Assembly: GCA_964481705.1 (NCBI GenBank)
Contig: CAYZUC010000046.1
Coordinates: 1-22,720 of the forward strand
Origin: CAYZUC01 sp964481705
Lineage (GTDB): Bacteria > Bacillota > Clostridia > Lachnospirales > Lachnospiraceae
Reading direction: 5' to 3'
DNA length: 22,720 nt
Shown: one piece after another, positions 7,628 to 14,993 of the stretch
Layout of the letters: the number at the start of each line of letters is the position of its first letter
Numbering within the stretch: the first letter of the stretch is position 1
The notes under the pieces: generated by a model
Database searches by the model: none
What the model saw: the letters and a program-made list of their open reading frames with translations, nothing else
Told to the model about the DNA's origin: nothing
Program-made: the position numbers and the translations under genes

Positions 7628-9442
7628 ATGAGTAAGATACAAAAGAGAGTTTTTATTACCGTAATGTTGTTTGTTTTAGTGATTGGACTTACCGCTTGCA
7701 GTAATGATCAGAGTAATCGTGATGATTTATATCAAACCGCGTTGCTCCAATCATTAACTTTGGGGGAGTATACGGGAAGCATAACAATAAAAGAAATGAA
7801 AGAGCATGGTGATATCGGTATCGGCACTTTTGATGAACTGAATGGAGAACTCATTCTGTTGGATGGAGTTGTCTATCAGGCGCTCAGCGATGGAAGCATT
7901 ACGATACCGGATGATGATGTTACAATACCATTTTCAGATGTGACTTATTTTGATTGTGATGAAGAGAAGGAACTTTTGGAAGTTTCTGATGTCGAGGATT
8001 TAAAGAGTCAGTTAACCGGGATTGTGGAACGACAAGGAAGAAATTCTTTTTATATGGCCAAAATAACAGGTACGTTTGATACCATGCGGGTAAGGAGTGA
8101 GTGTAGTCAGAAAGAACCGTATCGACCATTGAACGAAGTCATGGAGACAGACCAGACAGTTTTTGACTATCAGAGCATTGCCGGAACAGTGGTTGCTTTG
8201 TATTGTCCGGACTATATGAATGGACTCAATGTGAGCGGGTGGCATTTTCACTTTCTTTCCGAGGATAAGAAAAAGGGGGGTCATATACTGGACCTGTCTG
8301 CTAAGAATCTGAAGGCGGGTTTGGATGAGACGAACGGATTTTATATGAAACTGCCGGAGGCAGAATCCTTTCAAAGATTAGAATTATCGACCGATCTCGA
8401 AGATGCTATCAAACAGGTAGAGACAAACGCACAAAGAGAAACGGATTCAGAGTCGGAAGAAGATATGGAGGATGACCCTAAGGTCAGCGAAGAAAGTTCA
8501 GAACAATCAGTGGATATAGAGAAGGAATCTTCTGAGCCCATATCAACAAATGGCCTCCAGGTAATTGGTTCCAGAATATGCGATGCAGATGGTAAGCCTT
8601 TTCAGTTACGTGGAATTAGTACACATGGAATTCAGTGGTTTCCAGAGTATGTGAATCAACAGCTTTTCACTCAGATGCATGATGAGTGGAATTGTAATGT
8701 AGTACGTATTACGAATTATACAGAGGAATATGATGGTTATTGTGCAGGAGGAGATCAGGAAAAGCTGAATCATCTGATTGAGGATGCAGTCACTTATGCA
8801 TCCAATGCTGGATTGTATGTTATCCTTGACTGGCATATATTAAGCGATGGAGACCCAAGGATACATGAACAGGAAGCGATTTCATTTTTTGATATGTTCT
8901 CGAAAAAGTACGCAGATAACCCCTATGTATTATATGAGATCTGCAATGAACCAAATGGGAATGGAGGAGATTGGTCTTCTATAAAGGAATATGCGGATGC
9001 AGTTATCCCAGTGATTCGGAATAATAGTCCACAGTCGCTTATTATCGTCGGAACACCTAATTTTTCGTCCACGCCAACAGAGCCACTGAACAACCCATTA
9101 CCATATCAGAATTTAGTATATGCTTACCACTTTTATGCCGCCAGTCACCGAGACGACCGACTGGAAGAATTTAAAAGAGCCTGTGAACAGGGGGTTCCTC
9201 TTTTGGTAAGTGAATTTGGAACGGTAGATTACTCCGGAAATGGGGCGCCGGACGATGCTATGGCTGATAAATGGATATCTGTACTCGATCAATATGGGGT
9301 TGGATATATTTGCTGGAATCTATCGAATAAAGATGAGACATCGGCTCTGATTAATGCCGATTGTAAAAAAACAAATGGTTTTGAGCAGAAGGACCTTAAA
9401 CAGGAAGGTCAATGGCTGTTACGTACATTGTCAAAGTATTAG
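7628..9442 (+). CDS. acetolactate decarboxylase-GH5 endoglucanase fusion lipoprotein
   Basis: Residues 1-24 are a lipoprotein signal with lipobox LTAC (Cys24), so the protein should be anchored outside the membrane. Residues 34-270 match alpha-acetolactate decarboxylase (AlsD/BudA family, acetolactate to acetoin plus CO2) along its whole length: HGDIGIGTFDELNGELI, RNSFYMAKITG, QKEPYRPLNEV, and GWHFHFLSED...GGHILD. The three zinc-ligand histidines (206, 208, 219) are present, as are Glu74, Arg156 and probably Glu265, which correspond by eye to known active-site residues. Residues 271-308 are an acidic Ser/Glu linker. Residues 309-604 are a GH5 domain, subfamily 2-like (QLRGISTHGIQWF), with acid/base Glu441 in CNEPNG and nucleophile Glu529 in VSEFG. 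Start ATG 7628 has GGGAGAGGG upstream. A two-component system begins 33 nt downstream. Domain calls are strong; that both halves are active is inferred. Confidence 0.9.
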   Translation: MSKIQKRVFITVMLFVLVIGLTACSNDQSNRDDLYQTALLQSLTLGEYTGSITIKEMKEHGDIGIGTFDELNGELILLDGVVYQALSDGSITIPDDDVTIPFSDVTYFDCDEEKELLEVSDVEDLKSQLTGIVERQGRNSFYMAKITGTFDTMRVRSECSQKEPYRPLNEVMETDQTVFDYQSIAGTVVALYCPDYMNGLNVSGWHFHFLSEDKKKGGHILDLSAKNLKAGLDETNGFYMKLPEAESFQRLELSTDLEDAIKQVETNAQRETDSESEEDMEDDPKVSEESSEQSVDIEKESSEPISTNGLQVIGSRICDADGKPFQLRGISTHGIQWFPEYVNQQLFTQMHDEWNCNVVRITNYTEEYDGYCAGGDQEKLNHLIEDAVTYASNAGLYVILDWHILSDGDPRIHEQEAISFFDMFSKKYADNPYVLYEICNEPNGNGGDWSSIKEYADAVIPVIRNNSPQSLIIVGTPNFSSTPTEPLNNPLPYQNLVYAYHFYAASHRDDRLEEFKRACEQGVPLLVSEFGTVDYSGNGAPDDAMADKWISVLDQYGVGYICWNLSNKDETSALINADCKKTNGFEQKDLKQEGQWLLRTLSKY

Positions 9443-9475
9443 AGACTAGGAAAGGTCTGTTGAGGAGAAACGATT

Positions 9476-10180
9476 ATGACAGAGAAAATACTGCTGGTAG
9501 ATGATGAACCGGATATCTCGGATATGCTCGAGGAGGCCTTGGGGAAAGAAGGCTATACCAATATCCACAAGTCGTATTCTGCTGAGGACGCATATAAGCA
9601 ATGCAAGTCCTTCGAGCCGGATATCGTGGTTTTGGACATTATGCTTCCTGATATGGATGGGATCGAATTGTGCCGAAGAATACGTACGTTCTCGCATTGC
9701 CCAATTATTTTCCTGTCTTCTAAAAATGATGATGTGGACAAAATTCTGGGTCTTGCTTCTGGAGGCGATGATTATGTTACAAAGCCATTTAGTCCCAAGG
9801 AGGTTGTCTACCGTATTAAGTCCCAGCTTCGAAGAAACGCATACATAAGTAACGGTGGGGATAAGGAAGAGGTACTTCAAATTGGAAGAATCTCACTTCA
9901 TTCGGATGCATGCACCGTATATAAAGATGATAAGCTCTTGGAGCTGACAGCAAAGGAGTATGGGTTACTGAAATATATGATGGAGAATGCAGGGCGTATT
10001 ATCAGCAAAGAGCGCTTGTATGAAATGGTTTGGGGCGAGGAAAGTGTAGTCTGTGATAATACGATCATGGTTCATATTCGCCACTTACGTGAGAAGCTGG
10101 AGGAAGATGCGTCTGATCCAAGGATTCTTATTACTGTGAAAGGGCTTGGTTACAAGTTTGCATCAGGTGATACCCTATGA
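9476..10180 (+). CDS. OmpR/PhoB-family response regulator
   Basis: This is a DNA-binding response regulator. Residues 1-117 are a receiver domain with the acidic pair Asp9-Asp10, phosphoacceptor Asp54 (VVLDIMLPDMDG), switch Ser81 and Lys103 (VTKPF). Residues 130-230 are a winged-helix Trans_reg_C domain (LTAKEYGLLKYMMENAG, VHIRHLREKLEED, VKGLGYKF). The length of 234 residues is typical. Start ATG 9476 is preceded by GAGGAG. Its stop overlaps the start of the histidine kinase gene (ATGA), showing translational coupling. The gene starts only 33 nt after the decarboxylase-cellulase fusion with no terminator visible, so it may share that transcript, and the fusion gene is a candidate target. No autoregulatory repeat could be picked out. 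Confidence 0.95.
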   Translation: MTEKILLVDDEPDISDMLEEALGKEGYTNIHKSYSAEDAYKQCKSFEPDIVVLDIMLPDMDGIELCRRIRTFSHCPIIFLSSKNDDVDKILGLASGGDDYVTKPFSPKEVVYRIKSQLRRNAYISNGGDKEEVLQIGRISLHSDACTVYKDDKLLELTAKEYGLLKYMMENAGRIISKERLYEMVWGEESVVCDNTIMVHIRHLREKLEEDASDPRILITVKGLGYKFASGDTL

Positions 10181-11562
10181 GACTGTCGCGTGATTTCCTG
10201 AAATTTTTTATGATACCTGTGATTCTTCTGATTGGAATCGGAATTGCCTCCGGCTTTACGTACTTTTACTCTTCTACGTCTGTGAAAAGTGATGGCACCG
10301 TGGTTAATAGTAATTGGCCCAAGAACTTCACACAGGATTTTGAAGAATACTTATCCCTTTCGGAGGGGGGAGCAGCAGTGTCAGAGCAGGGATTATCGCT
10401 TCTGAGAGAGAATAATTTATGGATACAGATACTGGATCAGACTGGCAAGGAGGTTTACTCGTATGACAAGCCCTCTGACATCGCAGATTCGTATTTACCA
10501 TATGAATTGTTGGAACGTTTTCAAAATCGTTCCGGAAAGGATTCTGTTTTTATTGGAAGTAAGTCAGGAGAAAACAGCTCTTATACCTATCTGATTGGAT
10601 TTCCGATGTCTATAGAGAAGATAGTTGCTTATGTTGATACTGCCAGATACAACTCCAGCAAAGTTCTGATTGTGTCAATTCTTGCGTTCACAGCATTATT
10701 GCTGATAGGAATTACCATATTTTATAATACTCTGATTTCCCGTCATATGAGACAGATATGTGAAGCACTGCAGGCAGTTGCATCCAGAGAATATAAAGGG
10801 AATATGAAAAGCTCCTTCTTAAGCGAAATCTATGAAGGAATTGAGCTCCTCAATCAGGACATCAAGGCTGGTGATATGAGAAGGGAGCAGGATGAAAAAG
10901 CGAAGCAAGAATGGCTCGCAAATATTACACATGATCTGAAGACACCACTGGCGCCAATACGCGGATATGCGGAAATGCTTATGGAGGAAGAGGAGCATAC
11001 AGAGGAACAGATAAGGAATTATGGAAGAATCATTCTAAAGAATACCTTATATACAGAGGGACTCGTTGATGATTTGAAACTGACCTATCAGTTACAAAGC
11101 AATATGCTTCCCCTTCGAAAAGAAAAGCAGTGCCTAAGCCGTTTGGTCAAAGAGATTATTATTGATTTGCTAAATTCACCTGACTATGAAGAACGCCTCA
11201 TTACCTTTGAAGGTGAAGAGGATGTCATAACAGAATTTGACTCCGGATTGCTCCGAAGAGCATTGACTAATGTTCTTGTGAATGCACTTAAGTATAATGA
11301 TGCTCATACCGCTATTGATGTATCTGTCCTTCGAGATGGGGGAATCAAAATCATTATTGAGGATCACGGATGCGGTATGACAGATGAGACATTGAAGGGA
11401 TTGTTTCAAAGGTATTATCGTGGGACCAGTACAGAGGCAAGTACCGAGGGAACCGGCCTTGGAATGGCAATTGCAAAGCAGATTGTGGAAGCGCATGGTG
11501 GAACTATTCTGGTAAGTAGTATTGTGAATCAAGGTACCACAGTGGAAATATGCATGATGTAA
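10177..11562 (+). CDS. sensor histidine kinase
   Basis: This is the membrane sensor kinase paired with the preceding response regulator. It has a membrane segment at about 9-32, an extracytoplasmic sensor of about 130 residues with no recognised domain, and a second membrane segment at about 163-186. A dimerisation/phosphoacceptor domain carries His252 in ANITHDLKTPLAPIRGYAEM. The ATPase domain shows the N box (NVLVNALKYN, about 365), the G1 box (EDHGCGM) and the G2 box (GTGLGMAIAKQIVEAHGG). The length of 461 residues is usual. The start overlaps the regulator stop by 4 nt (ATGA). The gene is closed by a strong hairpin terminator shared with the convergent CAP gene. The stimulus is unknown; the envelope-related neighbourhood fits a cell-surface or extracellular signal. 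Confidence 0.94.
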   Translation: MRLSRDFLKFFMIPVILLIGIGIASGFTYFYSSTSVKSDGTVVNSNWPKNFTQDFEEYLSLSEGGAAVSEQGLSLLRENNLWIQILDQTGKEVYSYDKPSDIADSYLPYELLERFQNRSGKDSVFIGSKSGENSSYTYLIGFPMSIEKIVAYVDTARYNSSKVLIVSILAFTALLLIGITIFYNTLISRHMRQICEALQAVASREYKGNMKSSFLSEIYEGIELLNQDIKAGDMRREQDEKAKQEWLANITHDLKTPLAPIRGYAEMLMEEEEHTEEQIRNYGRIILKNTLYTEGLVDDLKLTYQLQSNMLPLRKEKQCLSRLVKEIIIDLLNSPDYEERLITFEGEEDVITEFDSGLLRRALTNVLVNALKYNDAHTAIDVSVLRDGGIKIIIEDHGCGMTDETLKGLFQRYYRGTSTEASTEGTGLGMAIAKQIVEAHGGTILVSSIVNQGTTVEICMM

Positions 11563-11589
11563 AAAAAGCACTCGGCAGAGTGCTTTTTT
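11562..11589. terminator. bidirectional intrinsic terminator
   Basis: The stem GCACTC (11568-11573)/GAGTGC (11578-11583) has a GGCA loop, extended by a run of A on the left and six T on the right. It works in both orientations and lies between the convergent histidine kinase and CAP-protein genes. Confidence 0.9.
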
Positions 11590-11627
11590 AAAAGAGAGCA
11601 AATATATTTGGAGAGTTCTTGTAAGCG

Positions 11628-12743
11628 TTATTTCTTTTCCCATCTGGCGTAGAGCGTAACATCGCCATCTGTAAGATGTTTCGTGGAAGATTTAATTTTC
11701 TTTCCACCAGTAGGTGAGTCATACCAGCCACGGAAACGATAAAGCTTTTTATTCTCCTTGGTTAGCTTGGGCGCAGCCGGTATAGAGTATTTGTTTTTAT
11801 AAACAATCTTTTTGGTCTTTATGTATAATCCGGTATCAGCATGCAGATTGTATCCTTTTGCTGGAAATTCTGTTGCATAGGTTACCTTGTAGGAGTTCTT
11901 TTTCCAATGGGCATATAGGGAGTGGTTCTTTGTTTTACTCATTATAGAAGCAGAAGTGATATGCTTTCCACCACTTTTTGCTGTATACCAGCCATTGAAA
12001 TAATATCCCGTTCTCTTAGGCTCGGGAAGCGTACCGTAGTAATCCTTGAAAGCAACTTGCTTGGACGAAACATCTACTGAGCCCCCGTTGGGGTTGAACT
12101 TAACTGTTATACTTTGAGGGATGTCCTTTTTAAGCTTAACAGTATATGTCTTCGTACCAACGAAATCGGATTTGGTAGCCGGAACATATTTATATTTGTC
12201 TCCTACCTGAAATCCAAATACTTGTACCCAATAGTTATATCCATTAATCGATATATTGCCAACTCCACAGTATTCATAGTCCTTTAATTCGATATTCTCT
12301 CTATGTCCGGGTGAATCAAGCCAAATCTTCAAGTTATAGCGAACATCATTGCTGAAGCTGTAGAGAATATTCTCACCAAACATAGGGAAATTGGAGCCAT
12401 CCGGTCTGGTGTGTGAGAACTTCACATAAATCTCTGCGGCTCTTTGCATAGCTGTATCGAGACAATTCTGATCCATTTTGAGAGGAGCCACACCAACCTT
12501 AGCTCTTTGCTCATTCATGAGATTAAGCATTTCATAAGCTTTTTTATAATTTACAGTACCGGTAACCTCTATCGTGGAAGAGGACAAATCTCCGGAAAGC
12601 TCCGAATTAAACTCTTCGGAAGGTGTAATCTGAGAAAGCTGACTAGAATGATTTACAATTGGTTGTGCAAAGACAGGCGTTACGATTGCCATAAGTGATA
12701 AGACACCGGCGAGGCAACTTGCAAGTACTTTGGAATATTTCAT
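11628..12743 (-). CDS. secreted CAP-domain protein with two InlB-type B-repeats
   Basis: A Sec signal peptide (residues 1-26, ending VFAQ) is followed by a short Ser-rich spacer and a CAP/SCP (PR-1-like) domain at about 65-180. CAP motifs include SHTRPDG with His111, FGENI with Glu124, and DSPGHREN with His147; these residues form the putative cation-binding cavity of the family. Two Listeria-Bacteroides (InlB B-type, Flg_new) repeats follow at about 214-281 and 285-369, each ending in GWY...LYAHWK or GWY...LYARWE. Such repeats are common in surface or secreted proteins of Clostridia. No LPXTG or membrane anchor is visible, so the product is probably released or bound non-covalently. The biochemical role is unknown. 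A stop codon 18 nt upstream in the same frame makes ATG 12743 the first usable start, although no strong Shine-Dalgarno lies at the normal distance. Confidence 0.9.
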   Translation of the reverse strand: MKYSKVLASCLAGVLSLMAIVTPVFAQPIVNHSSQLSQITPSEEFNSELSGDLSSSTIEVTGTVNYKKAYEMLNLMNEQRAKVGVAPLKMDQNCLDTAMQRAAEIYVKFSHTRPDGSNFPMFGENILYSFSNDVRYNLKIWLDSPGHRENIELKDYEYCGVGNISINGYNYWVQVFGFQVGDKYKYVPATKSDFVGTKTYTVKLKKDIPQSITVKFNPNGGSVDVSSKQVAFKDYYGTLPEPKRTGYYFNGWYTAKSGGKHITSASIMSKTKNHSLYAHWKKNSYKVTYATEFPAKGYNLHADTGLYIKTKKIVYKNKYSIPAAPKLTKENKKLYRFRGWYDSPTGGKKIKSSTKHLTDGDVTLYARWEKK

Positions 12744-12752
12744 ATTCTTTTG

Positions 12753-12781
12753 GTGCGATTAGAACTCGCACATCTCCCCCT
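12753..12781 (-). promoter_or_regulatory. 5'-UTR hairpin between a strong Shine-Dalgarno and the CAP gene start
   Basis: On the minus strand, GGGGGAG (12780-12774) is followed by a perfect stem GTGCGA/TCGCAC (12771-12766 with 12758-12753) around a 7-nt loop, then nine bases and the ATG at 12743. Linear spacing from Shine-Dalgarno to ATG is 30 nt. With the 19-nt hairpin folded it is about 11 nt. A four-codon reading frame (ATG TGC GAG TTC TAA, 12773-12759) lies inside the same stretch. Confidence 0.5.
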
Positions 12782-12804
12782 TTTTGTTTTTTGAATGTAA
12801 CAAC

Positions 12805-12832
12805 ATTGTAACATAATATTAACAGATTGCAA
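12805..12832 (-). promoter_or_regulatory. sigma-A-type promoter of the CAP gene
   Basis: Read on the minus strand, TTGCAA (12832-12827), a 16-nt spacer and TACAAT (12810-12805) give a plausible vegetative promoter, with a start site near 12798 and a leader of about 55 nt. A direct repeat TGTAACA-N4-TGTAACA (plus strand 12796-12802 and 12807-12813) overlaps the -10 and start region and could be a regulator site. Confidence 0.6.
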
Positions 12833-13041
12833 ATAGAAATTTGTAATTTTTCTCAATTTTTTTGGTACTTACTTGGAATTATGTATGAAATAGCGTAGAA
12901 TGGGGGGAGAAAAGGGTAGTTGAATTTTGACAGAATTATGACATGTCTACGATTCGGAGGTTGTGAAAGGAAATGTCATATAATAAGATTGAATAAAGGA
13001 GAATGCGCAGGAGAAGGCGTAGGAAAGGATAGTGAAGGAAA

Positions 13042-13626
13042 ATGAACCATTATGTAACAGGAGTAACGATAAAGGAGCTGCGGGAAAAAAAGGGAATGAC
13101 GCAGAAAGAACTTGCTGAGCATTTATGTGTAAGTGCCAAGACAGTGAGCAAGTGGGAAACTATGAGAGGATTGCCTGATATTATGATGTTGGAGCCCTTG
13201 GCAGAAGCATTGGGAATCTCCGTTGTGGAATTACTGTCAGGAGATTACATCACCAATGAAAACGCAGGTGGAAATATGCTGCGATCCAAATTCTATGTTT
13301 GTCCCGTTTGCGGGAATGTTGTTCATTCCCTTGGAGAAGGATTGGTCAGTTGCTGTGGAATTACCCTGCCGGTTTTGGAAGCTGAGGACTGTGATGAAGA
13401 GCATGACATAAAAGTGGAAAGGGTGGAGAATGAGTATTATGTCACATTAGACCATCCTATGACAAAGCAGCATTACATTTCATTTCTTGCATTGATAACG
13501 AGTGATCATATGGAAATGGTTAAGCTGTATCCGGAAGGAAATGCAGAAACGAGATTCCGAATGAGTGGACATGGCTTAGTATATGCTTATTGTAATGTTC
13601 ATGGACTATTTCGAATCAAACAATAA
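13042..13626 (+). CDS. XRE-type HTH fused to desulfoferrodoxin/superoxide reductase
   Basis: Residues 7-62 are an XRE helix-turn-helix (TIKELREKKGMTQKELAEHL, SAKTVSKWETMRGLPD). Residues 83-194 are a desulfoferrodoxin. First comes a rubredoxin-like iron centre with Cys87, Cys90, Cys104 and Cys105 (CPVC...SCCG). Then comes a superoxide-reductase domain with the expected non-haem iron ligands His121, His138, His144, Cys184 and His187 (EEH, HPMTKQH, CNVHG). Superoxide reductase reduces superoxide to hydrogen peroxide in anaerobes; an HTH-Dx-SOR class is known. The Lys before the first ligand His (normally EKH) is Glu here (EEH119-121), which may slow catalysis and would fit a redox-sensing regulator. 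Start ATG 13042 has GAAGGA upstream. A TATAAT at 12979-12984 may be part of its promoter. It is monocistronic, ending in a hairpin terminator. Confidence 0.88.
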   Translation: MNHYVTGVTIKELREKKGMTQKELAEHLCVSAKTVSKWETMRGLPDIMMLEPLAEALGISVVELLSGDYITNENAGGNMLRSKFYVCPVCGNVVHSLGEGLVSCCGITLPVLEAEDCDEEHDIKVERVENEYYVTLDHPMTKQHYISFLALITSDHMEMVKLYPEGNAETRFRMSGHGLVYAYCNVHGLFRIKQ

Positions 13627-13664
13627 AAAAGTGCCATCATCGGAAATTGGATGATGGCACTTTT
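13625..13664. terminator. bidirectional intrinsic terminator
   Basis: A perfect 10-bp stem GTGCCATCAT (13631-13640)/ATGATGGCAC (13651-13660) with a 10-nt loop is flanked by six A on the left and four T on the right. It lies between the convergent HTH-superoxide reductase and DUF3048 genes and overlaps the end of the former. Confidence 0.9.
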
Positions 13665-13678
13665 ATCATATCTGTAGA

Positions 13679-14788
13679 TTATTCAATTACTAAGTCAGCC
13701 CAGTCATCTTCAGGAACCAAAGCGACATAGGTCTTACCGGTGTTGATCTTAATTTCATTTCCATCAGAATCGTAATATCTGGTAGGATTTAAATCATCAA
13801 TCTTTGTCCAGGTAACAGGGATACATTTACCGTTTGTAATGTAGTAACCCTGACGGTCGGATGCAACCGAGTAGAACATCATGTAGCCATGATCATCCAA
13901 TACGTTAACCTCAGCATTCTGAATTAATAGATTCTTGAAGGTAAGTGTCTTGTTATCATCGCCTGGATCCACATGCTCAGAACCATACTCGGAATAATAG
14001 TAGAGACCTTCCTCTGCATTGTAATCCAACCAAGGATTATTATGATGGAAAGGAAGTGTAACCTTTGTGGCAGATTTTGCATTTGCATTATCGGATAAAT
14101 CTACCGGATTCTTCTCGCTTGCAAACTGATAATGAGTTCCTGTGTAGTACTTATTGTATGTTACACTATAGCCGGAATTCTTGAAGTTCTTTTCGAGATC
14201 TCCCGGTAAAATGTACTCAGTAAACTCTCTTGCCTTTCCATTGTTAACACGTGAGAAGGTACCACTGAAATGCTCCACAAAATCATTCTCAAGAAATACA
14301 TCAATCCAGAACGGTCCACCATCGTGACAAACAACTGCGTTCCACTCAGGTGCAATCTGAAGGTTTGTAGGTCTAACACTACGGATACTTCCGAGCTGTT
14401 CAATATTACCCCAATCCTTAACCATAACCATGAATCGAGTAACACCGTCATTCTGCATGCTGTTAGTCATTTCGTAAATTACATCTGCTTTGTTTAATCC
14501 GTAATGAGGAAGAGCAGTTTTCTCATTGTCGACCATAGCTGCAATTGGTCTTTGGTCTTTCAATGCTTCATCAATCCATTCATTTGTTAACTCACTGCGA
14601 TACATTCCTTCGCGAGTTTCTTCTTCTTCAACAGTAGTTTCTTCCGTTTCCTCTTCAACCGTATTTTCGGAAATCTCAATGACCGGAGTCTCTACTTCTA
14701 CAGGTGCGACAGGCTCCTTTTTTCCACAACCGGTAAGAGCTATACCGCAAGATAATGCTACAAGAAGTGATAAGCTTCTTTTGTTCAT
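13679..14788 (-). CDS. DUF3048 (YerB-like) lipoprotein
   Basis: This is a lipoprotein with signal and lipobox LTGC (Cys21), a Glu/Thr-rich spacer to about residue 60, then the two-part DUF3048 fold. Family hallmarks are RPIAAMVDNEKTALPHYGLN, ADVIYEMTNSMQNDGVTRFM, LGSIRSVRPTNLQIAPEWNA, VCHDGGPFW and a C-terminal half ending GKTYVALVP. The B. subtilis relative YerB is an uncharacterised lipoprotein, and no reaction is established. Start ATG 14788 is preceded on the minus strand by AGAGAGGA. The promoter is covered by a perfect palindrome at 14841-14871. It is transcribed alone, divergently from the amidase gene and convergently with the HTH-superoxide reductase gene. Its acidic spacer resembles that of the neighbouring amidase lipoprotein, fitting a shared location outside the membrane. 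Confidence 0.9.
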   Translation of the reverse strand: MNKRSLSLLVALSCGIALTGCGKKEPVAPVEVETPVIEISENTVEEETEETTVEEEETREGMYRSELTNEWIDEALKDQRPIAAMVDNEKTALPHYGLNKADVIYEMTNSMQNDGVTRFMVMVKDWGNIEQLGSIRSVRPTNLQIAPEWNAVVCHDGGPFWIDVFLENDFVEHFSGTFSRVNNGKAREFTEYILPGDLEKNFKNSGYSVTYNKYYTGTHYQFASEKNPVDLSDNANAKSATKVTLPFHHNNPWLDYNAEEGLYYYSEYGSEHVDPGDDNKTLTFKNLLIQNAEVNVLDDHGYMMFYSVASDRQGYYITNGKCIPVTWTKIDDLNPTRYYDSDGNEIKINTGKTYVALVPEDDWADLVIE

Positions 14789-14839
14789 AAGTATAAATCC
14801 TCTCTTTCTGACATCAATTCGGTTTTATTACCACAATAG

Positions 14840-14872
14840 ATTATAACACAAAGATGTCATTTGTGTTATAAA
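14840..14872. promoter_or_regulatory. perfect 12-bp inverted repeat carrying outward-facing extended -10 elements
   Basis: TTATAACACAAA (14841-14852) and TTTGTGTTATAA (14860-14871) are exact reverse complements separated by GATGTCA. The left arm, read on the minus strand, gives TGTTATAAT (TGn-TATAAT, the -10 at 14845-14840) for the DUF3048 gene. The right arm gives TGTTATAAA on the plus strand (-10 at 14867-14872), pointing at the amidase gene. Neither has a good -35. This looks like a palindromic operator over one or two overlapping divergent promoters; the regulator is unknown. Confidence 0.6.
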
Positions 14873-14952
14873 TGTTTTTATTTTAATCAAATATTAAGAT
14901 ACGAACCAAATTATGGGTGCATGTAAATGTGGTAGAAGCTTTGAACGAAATA

Positions 14953-14961
14953 TGATAGAAT
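14953..14961 (+). promoter_or_regulatory. possible extended -10 of the amidase gene
   Basis: TGATAGAAT (TGn plus TAGAAT) lies 33 nt before the chosen amidase start at 14994, with no convincing -35. It would be an alternative to the plus-strand -10 in the palindrome at 14840-14872. Confidence 0.3.
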
Positions 14962-14993
14962 GAGAAATATTTTATGAGAGAGTGGGTATTGTA

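Noticed and set aside
8012..8374. A 120-codon minus-strand frame inside the decarboxylase-cellulase gene.
   Set aside because: It lies entirely inside a strongly supported domain on the other strand, has no domain features, and has no visible ribosome site.
12744..13041. A search for a riboswitch (including c-di-GMP type) in the 298-nt gap between the CAP and HTH-superoxide reductase genes.
   Set aside because: Apart from the CAP promoter, its leader hairpin and a TATAAT before the HTH gene, no conserved aptamer core was recognised; the stretch is AT-rich without extended pairing.
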